Positions 60,519 through 64,000 of a stretch of DNA of 64,000 bases are shown here, in pieces. The position numbers and the translations under genes are program-made. Within the stretch, counting starts at the first letter, position 1; every line of letters begins with the position of its first letter. Origin of the DNA: Ancistrus triradiatus (Eukaryota > Chordata > Actinopteri > Siluriformes > Loricariidae); contig JAJAGP010000286.1 in assembly GCA_025084515.1 (NCBI GenBank), positions 372,001 through 436,000 of the forward strand, written 5' to 3'. Under the pieces are notes generated by a model. That model was given only the letters and a program-made list of their open reading frames with translations, ran no database searches and was not told where the DNA came from.

Positions 60519-61282
60519 GTCTATTTGACTTATCTAATTGAGTCACTGGGCCATGCTGCCGCCTGACCATCAAGCTAACTGCAGGGATTGACTCGTGTGG
60601 CATGTATGCTCCCCAGCTTTAAGATTCCCAGAGGGGCTGCACTATGCAAAGGGGTACCAGGCAGTGTGGCAGTCCTTTGGCCAGGACTTAAACAGTCTAT
60701 TCTACATGAGGCAGGTTTATACACAAAGCCGCCACCCACATTAATCAGTTACACCCCAGCATTGTTGGTCTCTTCTGCCAAACACAGATTTGCCAGATAA
60801 TTTATGAATAGCTCCTACACCCCTGTTAACACACATAGTCTAACACTGTGAAATAATGTGACAATGTTGAAGTGTAATGGCTGAGAAAATGAGGTTTCGT
60901 AACATTACAGTTACATTTTATGCAACTGTCAGATACAAAAGCAATATATAATGTACACAACTAAAAAGGTGAAAATTCTTTATCAAGAGTACAACTGTGG
61001 ATCACTTTTTGAATCCTGGAAATGTTCCAGTCATTGACTCAAATCATCGATCGCATACCTACTGATGCTAGTGAGAAGTCAGTATGTGTGCACAGCTCTG
61101 TTGCATAAGAAAAAAAAAAGATATTCTGCAAAAACATATTTTGTATTGTGGCTTGTAATCTTTGTTTCACTATACTTGTGAATACACCAGGCTCATATTA
61201 CTGGCCATATATGGGCATCACCCTAGGTGTCAGGGACCCACACAACTTCTGGAGTATTGGTTCCAGGAACCATATCAGACTC
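60519..61282. other. Unique intergenic DNA
   Basis: No gene or repeat recognised. Confidence 0.4.
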
Positions 61283-62408
61283 ACTGCTCACTTTTTTAGG
61301 AACACCTGTTCAACTGCTCACAAATATTTAATCTCCCAATAAAATGGCAGTAGCTTAACGCAGTTCGGCATGTAGACATGGTCAAGACAACCTGCTGAAG
61401 TTCAAGCCAAGCATCTGAATGGGGAAGTTGATTTAAGCAACTTTGAAAATGGTGCTAGATGGGCTGGTCTGAGTATTTCAGAAATTGCTAATCTTCTGAG
61501 ACTGTCACACACAGACATCTCAGAGAATGATGCAAAAAAAGTGAAACTATCCAGAGAGGTGCAGTTCTCTGGGCAGAAATGCCTTTCTGATGCCAGTGGT
61601 CAGAGGGAAATGGCCAGACTGGTTCAAGCTGATAGAAAGGCAACAGTAACTCAAATAAGCACTCGTTACAATCAAGGTATGCAGCAGAGCATCTCTGAAT
61701 GCACAGCATGTCAAACTCTGAAACAAATGGGCTTCTGAAACAGAAATCCACTCTGGGTGCAATTCCTGTCAGCTAAGAACAGGAAACTGAGGCTACAGTT
61801 AGCACGGGCTCACAGTAGAGTAGAGTGACAGTAGAGGATTGGAAAAAACATTGCCTGGTCTGATGAGACTCGATTTCCACTGATGGTAGGGTCAGAACTT
61901 GGCATAAACAACATGAAAGTATGGATTCATTCTGCCACGTATCAACAGTTCAGGCTGTTGGTGGTGGTGTAATGGTGTGTGGATTATTTTCCTGGCACAT
62001 GTTGGGCCCCTAATTACCAATTGAGCATTGTTTAAATTCCACAGCCTATCTGAGTATTGTTGCTGATACTGTCCATCCCTTTATGACCACAGTGTACCAT
62101 CTTTTGATGACTACTTCCAGTAGGATAACACACCATGTCAAAAAGCTCAAATCATCTCAAACTGGCGTCTTGAACAAATCATCTTGTACTCAAATGGCCT
62201 CCACAGTCACCAAATCTCAATCCAATAAGGCATATTTTGGATGTCGTGGAACAGGAGATTCACATCATGAATGTACAACTGATAAATCTGCAGCAGCTGT
62301 GTGATGCTTTCATGTCAACATGGATCAAAATCTCTGAGGAATGTTTCCAGCACCTTGTTGAATCTGTGTCACAAAATAATTAAGGCAGTTCTGAAGGCAA
62401 AAGGGCAA
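61283..62408 (+). mobile_element. Tc1-B copy, 5' end to transposase C-terminus
   Basis: Starts with TTAGGAACACCTGTTCAACT and follows the family order through the HTH region (about 61425-61740), a WSDETRF-type first Asp near 61855-61880, the ATGGCCTCCACAGTCACCAA region before the Glu (near 62190-62230), and the C-terminus (about 62300-62400). Frames are broken before 62300. The 3' terminal repeat is absent, replaced by Tc1-F. Confidence 0.8.
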
Positions 62409-62729
62409 AACTCTTCTCCAGTAAGTGATCCCAAGAGCTTGGTGGCCTCCATAATTCTTAAATTGAAGAAGTATAGAACCACCAAGACTCTTCCTAGAGC
62501 TGGCCGCCCCACCAAACTAAGTTTTTTTTTATTAAGTAATTGGGGGAGAGGGACCTTGATAAGAGAGGTGACCAAGAACCCAATGGTCACTCTGTCTGAG
62601 CTCCAAAGATCCTGTCTGCAGAGGGAAGAAACATCTAGAAGGTCAACCATCACTGCAGCACTACACCAATCTGAGCTTTATGGCAGAGTGGCCATACAGA
62701 AGCCTCTCTTCAGTAAAATAAATTTTTAG
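62304..62729 (+). pseudogene. Open chimeric frame: Tc1-B C-terminus fused to Tc1-F N-terminus
   Basis: A stop-free frame of about 141 codons crosses the junction between two unrelated Tc1 fragments. Codons 1-35 (QHGSKSLRNVSSTLLNLCH...) are the Tc1-B transposase C-terminus. From about 62428 the frame is the Tc1-F DNA-binding half: VASIILKLKKYRTTKTLPRA with GRPTKL, then a short SFFLLSN insert from a T-run at about 62521-62530, then REVTKNPMVTLSELQRS, and TITAALHQSELYGRV with KPLFSK. It has no catalytic domain. It could at most specify a DNA-binding fragment. There is no promoter evidence, and the open frame is most simply a coincidence. Confidence 0.6.
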
Positions 62730-62730
62730 G
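62428..62730 (+). mobile_element. Tc1-F fragment, N-terminal transposase half
   Basis: Matches the Tc1-F at 54977 over GTGGCCTCCATAATTCTTAA, ACTCTTCCTAGAG and GTGACCAAGAACCCAATGG. It continues past the point where that copy breaks, and ends at CTTCAGTAAAATAAATTTTT. Confidence 0.75.
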
Positions 62731-62734
62731 TGTT

Positions 62735-62800
62735 TTTTGCAAACTCCAGGCGGGATTTCACGTCTTTTACTGAGGAGAGGCTTCTGTCTCTCTGAGGTCT
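62735..62800 (-). mobile_element. Tc1-F fragment, inverted
   Basis: On the minus strand: AGAAGCCTCTCCTCAGTAAA, then AATCCCGCCTGGAGTTTGC. It is the Tc1-F region directly following KPLLSK, facing the plus-strand copy. Its edge pairs with 62697-62718 to form a stem of about 22 bases. Confidence 0.7.
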
Positions 62801-64000
62801 GGATTGAACTGGGTTTGCTGGGCCACCATGATACCCCTCCGTTGAAAAGCTGTGCTTTTGTGTAAAACTGAATTAATCTGTCACTTAAAAGCAATGTCTG
62901 ATAGAATAAAGTCTAAAATAGGATTCAGACAAAAAATGTAATTAGGTCCATCTATTTTAGTTTAGCCCAGTATAATTATAAGATGCTTTCCACAGTGCTT
63001 TTGAAATCTCTACCTGGTACACTGAGCTCTGGAGCATCACCACTAATGGGACCACATCACATTTGTAATGGGCTTACTAATTAAAACAAGAAGTCTTTCA
63101 AATTTCAAAGGCTTTTAGCTATCTGATAAACTAACAAATGCACTTCATCGGGTTGTGGCTAGGCAATGGCTTTGTTAATATGCTTAGGTCAAAAGTGAAA
63201 GAATCAAAGCAGTCCAAACACTTGATGTTTTTATTAGGAGCCACAACAATTGAGAATGCTTGTTGCCTTCAGACAGTGTTTTGTAAATGTACTCCATGTG
63301 TGATCTTCTTATGTTTGCCCTCTTCTACTGACCTCTCACTCCTCTTCTGTGTCTCACTGCTCTCTAGGTTGGAGTCTATGTGTAAACACAGATGCAAACA
63401 CATCGCCACAATTCAGAGCACACACACCCAGGGACAGGTGAGCTTGCCCCTGAGTGCTCCCCATCTTTCTTCTATCCCACCGCTGTTCAGCCTTGGTCCA
63501 AGGGTCAGGGTAAGACCCAGCATGTGCCTGCTCCTGGTCACGTCAGTTCCTAGGACCACAGAGATGGGTTTGCAGATTCCATGCTCTGAGACTTTTGATC
63601 TTTGCGTTAGCGAGGTTCTGTTACTGTGACTTTAATTAATTCCAGCAGCTACCACTTCCTGGTCCTCGAGTCCCACCACACTATGCAGTCTGGCTAATCT
63701 CTTGCAGGTGACAGCAGCATATCAAAAGTCAGAATGGACTGTTTTTTTTTTTTGCTCTCAGGTAATTTGCTCTTTAACAGAATTGACTCTGACATTATTG
63801 CTGGAACTTTGGTTATACATGGCAGATGCACTGAGGATGCGCTAACAGAGGCCAGTTACAGTGTGGCTAGCAGAGAGACTGCTGTGATTCACAGTTCCTT
63901 CTCTATGACCAGAGTGTTCCCAGCTTTCAACCAAGAGGGTGTCAAATTATGCAAAAGTATGTCTTCCGTGTCCTGTCATGTGCTGATGATGTTGGCCCAT
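62801..64000. other. Unique DNA at the window end
   Basis: No repeat recognised, apart from the ORF listed at 63138. The part after 63350 is less AT-rich than the average of the window and could approach a gene, but no exon could be confirmed. Confidence 0.35.
63138..63629 (+). CDS. Unassigned 163-codon ORF, low support
   Basis: It starts at an ATG and is one of the longer ATG-initiated frames outside transposons. I recognise no domain. Residues 48-75 are Cys/Leu-rich (CVIFLCLPSSTDLSLLFCVS) and weakly hydrophobic. Residues 100-125 are Ser/Pro-rich. A pyrimidine tract ending in CTCTCTAG at about 63361-63368 lies inside the frame and would make a good splice acceptor, so the real coding part, if any, could be an exon from about 63369 onward. 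No matching donor or neighbouring exon was identified. Chance is the likeliest explanation, and a lineage-specific or 3'-partial gene is possible. Confidence 0.15.
   Translation: MHFIGLWLGNGFVNMLRSKVKESKQSKHLMFLLGATTIENACCLQTVFCKCTPCVIFLCLPSSTDLSLLFCVSLLSRLESMCKHRCKHIATIQSTHTQGQVSLPLSAPHLSSIPPLFSLGPRVRVRPSMCLLLVTSVPRTTEMGLQIPCSETFDLCVSEVLLL

Noticed and set aside
1..64000. CRISPR array, bacterial promoters, operons or terminators
   Set aside because: No regularly spaced repeats with unique spacers. The repeat content is vertebrate, so bacterial signals do not apply.
1..64000. Known microRNA seeds (let-7, miR-1, miR-9, miR-10, miR-124)
   Set aside because: Only partial seed matches by eye, none with a matching hairpin arm.

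Overview
The window looks like non-coding, transposon-rich DNA from a ray-finned fish. The evidence is the mix of repeats: many different, decayed Tc1/mariner elements, tRNA-derived SINEs with the fish-type 3' tail (a 'gataagggcgtctgctaaatg'-like end), pogo/Tigger-like TA-flanked elements, a hAT and a PIF/Harbinger relic, an LTR, and long AT, CA, TC and TG microsatellites. The particular families lean towards an otophysan, probably a catfish, but that rests on my memory of repeat families and not on a search. I found no host protein-coding exon, rRNA, tRNA gene or CRISPR array that I can defend. Most open frames longer than 60 codons are chance frames or pieces of dead transposase. Family letters below (Tc1-A to Tc1-H) are local labels.

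Layout. 1-3.5 kb: AT-rich unique DNA with one unassigned 93-codon ORF and an (AT)29 tract. 3.5-7.3 kb: two Tc1-A copies around a fold-back element and a SINE. 7.3-9.5 kb: unique DNA, a SINE with a 7-bp target duplication and a CA repeat. 9.5-13.5 kb: three different Tc1 elements in a row (B, C, D); D has the best-preserved transposase frame of the window. 13.5-21.9 kb: mostly unique. 21.9-24.7 kb: a dense pile of fragments, including a Harbinger relic, a hAT element inside a SINE, and a three-armed palindrome at the 3' end of Tc1-H. 24.7-32.7 kb: mostly unique, with one Tc1-A. 32.7-42.9 kb: Tc1-E split by a SINE, two pogo-like elements, a GC-rich LTR-retrotransposon remnant carrying a 30-bp coding-type minisatellite and one LTR, a second Tc1-E, and the nearly full-length Tc1-G. 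43-51.8 kb: the longest stretch without any recognised transposon, with a GC-richer island at 45.2-45.8 kb. 51.8-62.8 kb: two SINEs, Tc1-A, a Tc1-F nested in Tc1-E, an ~87-bp-period minisatellite, LINE tails, a third pogo-like element, another SINE, and Tc1-B joined to Tc1-F. 62.8-64 kb: unique, with one 163-codon ORF.

No set of genes works together here. The biology is transposon accumulation, internal deletion, nesting and inverted duplication in intergenic DNA. The possible functional sites (CTCF-like and RFX-like motifs) are inference from motif reading. I did not find a convincing new biological system. The items most worth a second look are the LTR/decapeptide-array chimera at 35.8-37.3 kb, the palindrome at 24.2-24.7 kb, and the open Tc1-B/Tc1-F fusion frame at 62.3-62.7 kb.
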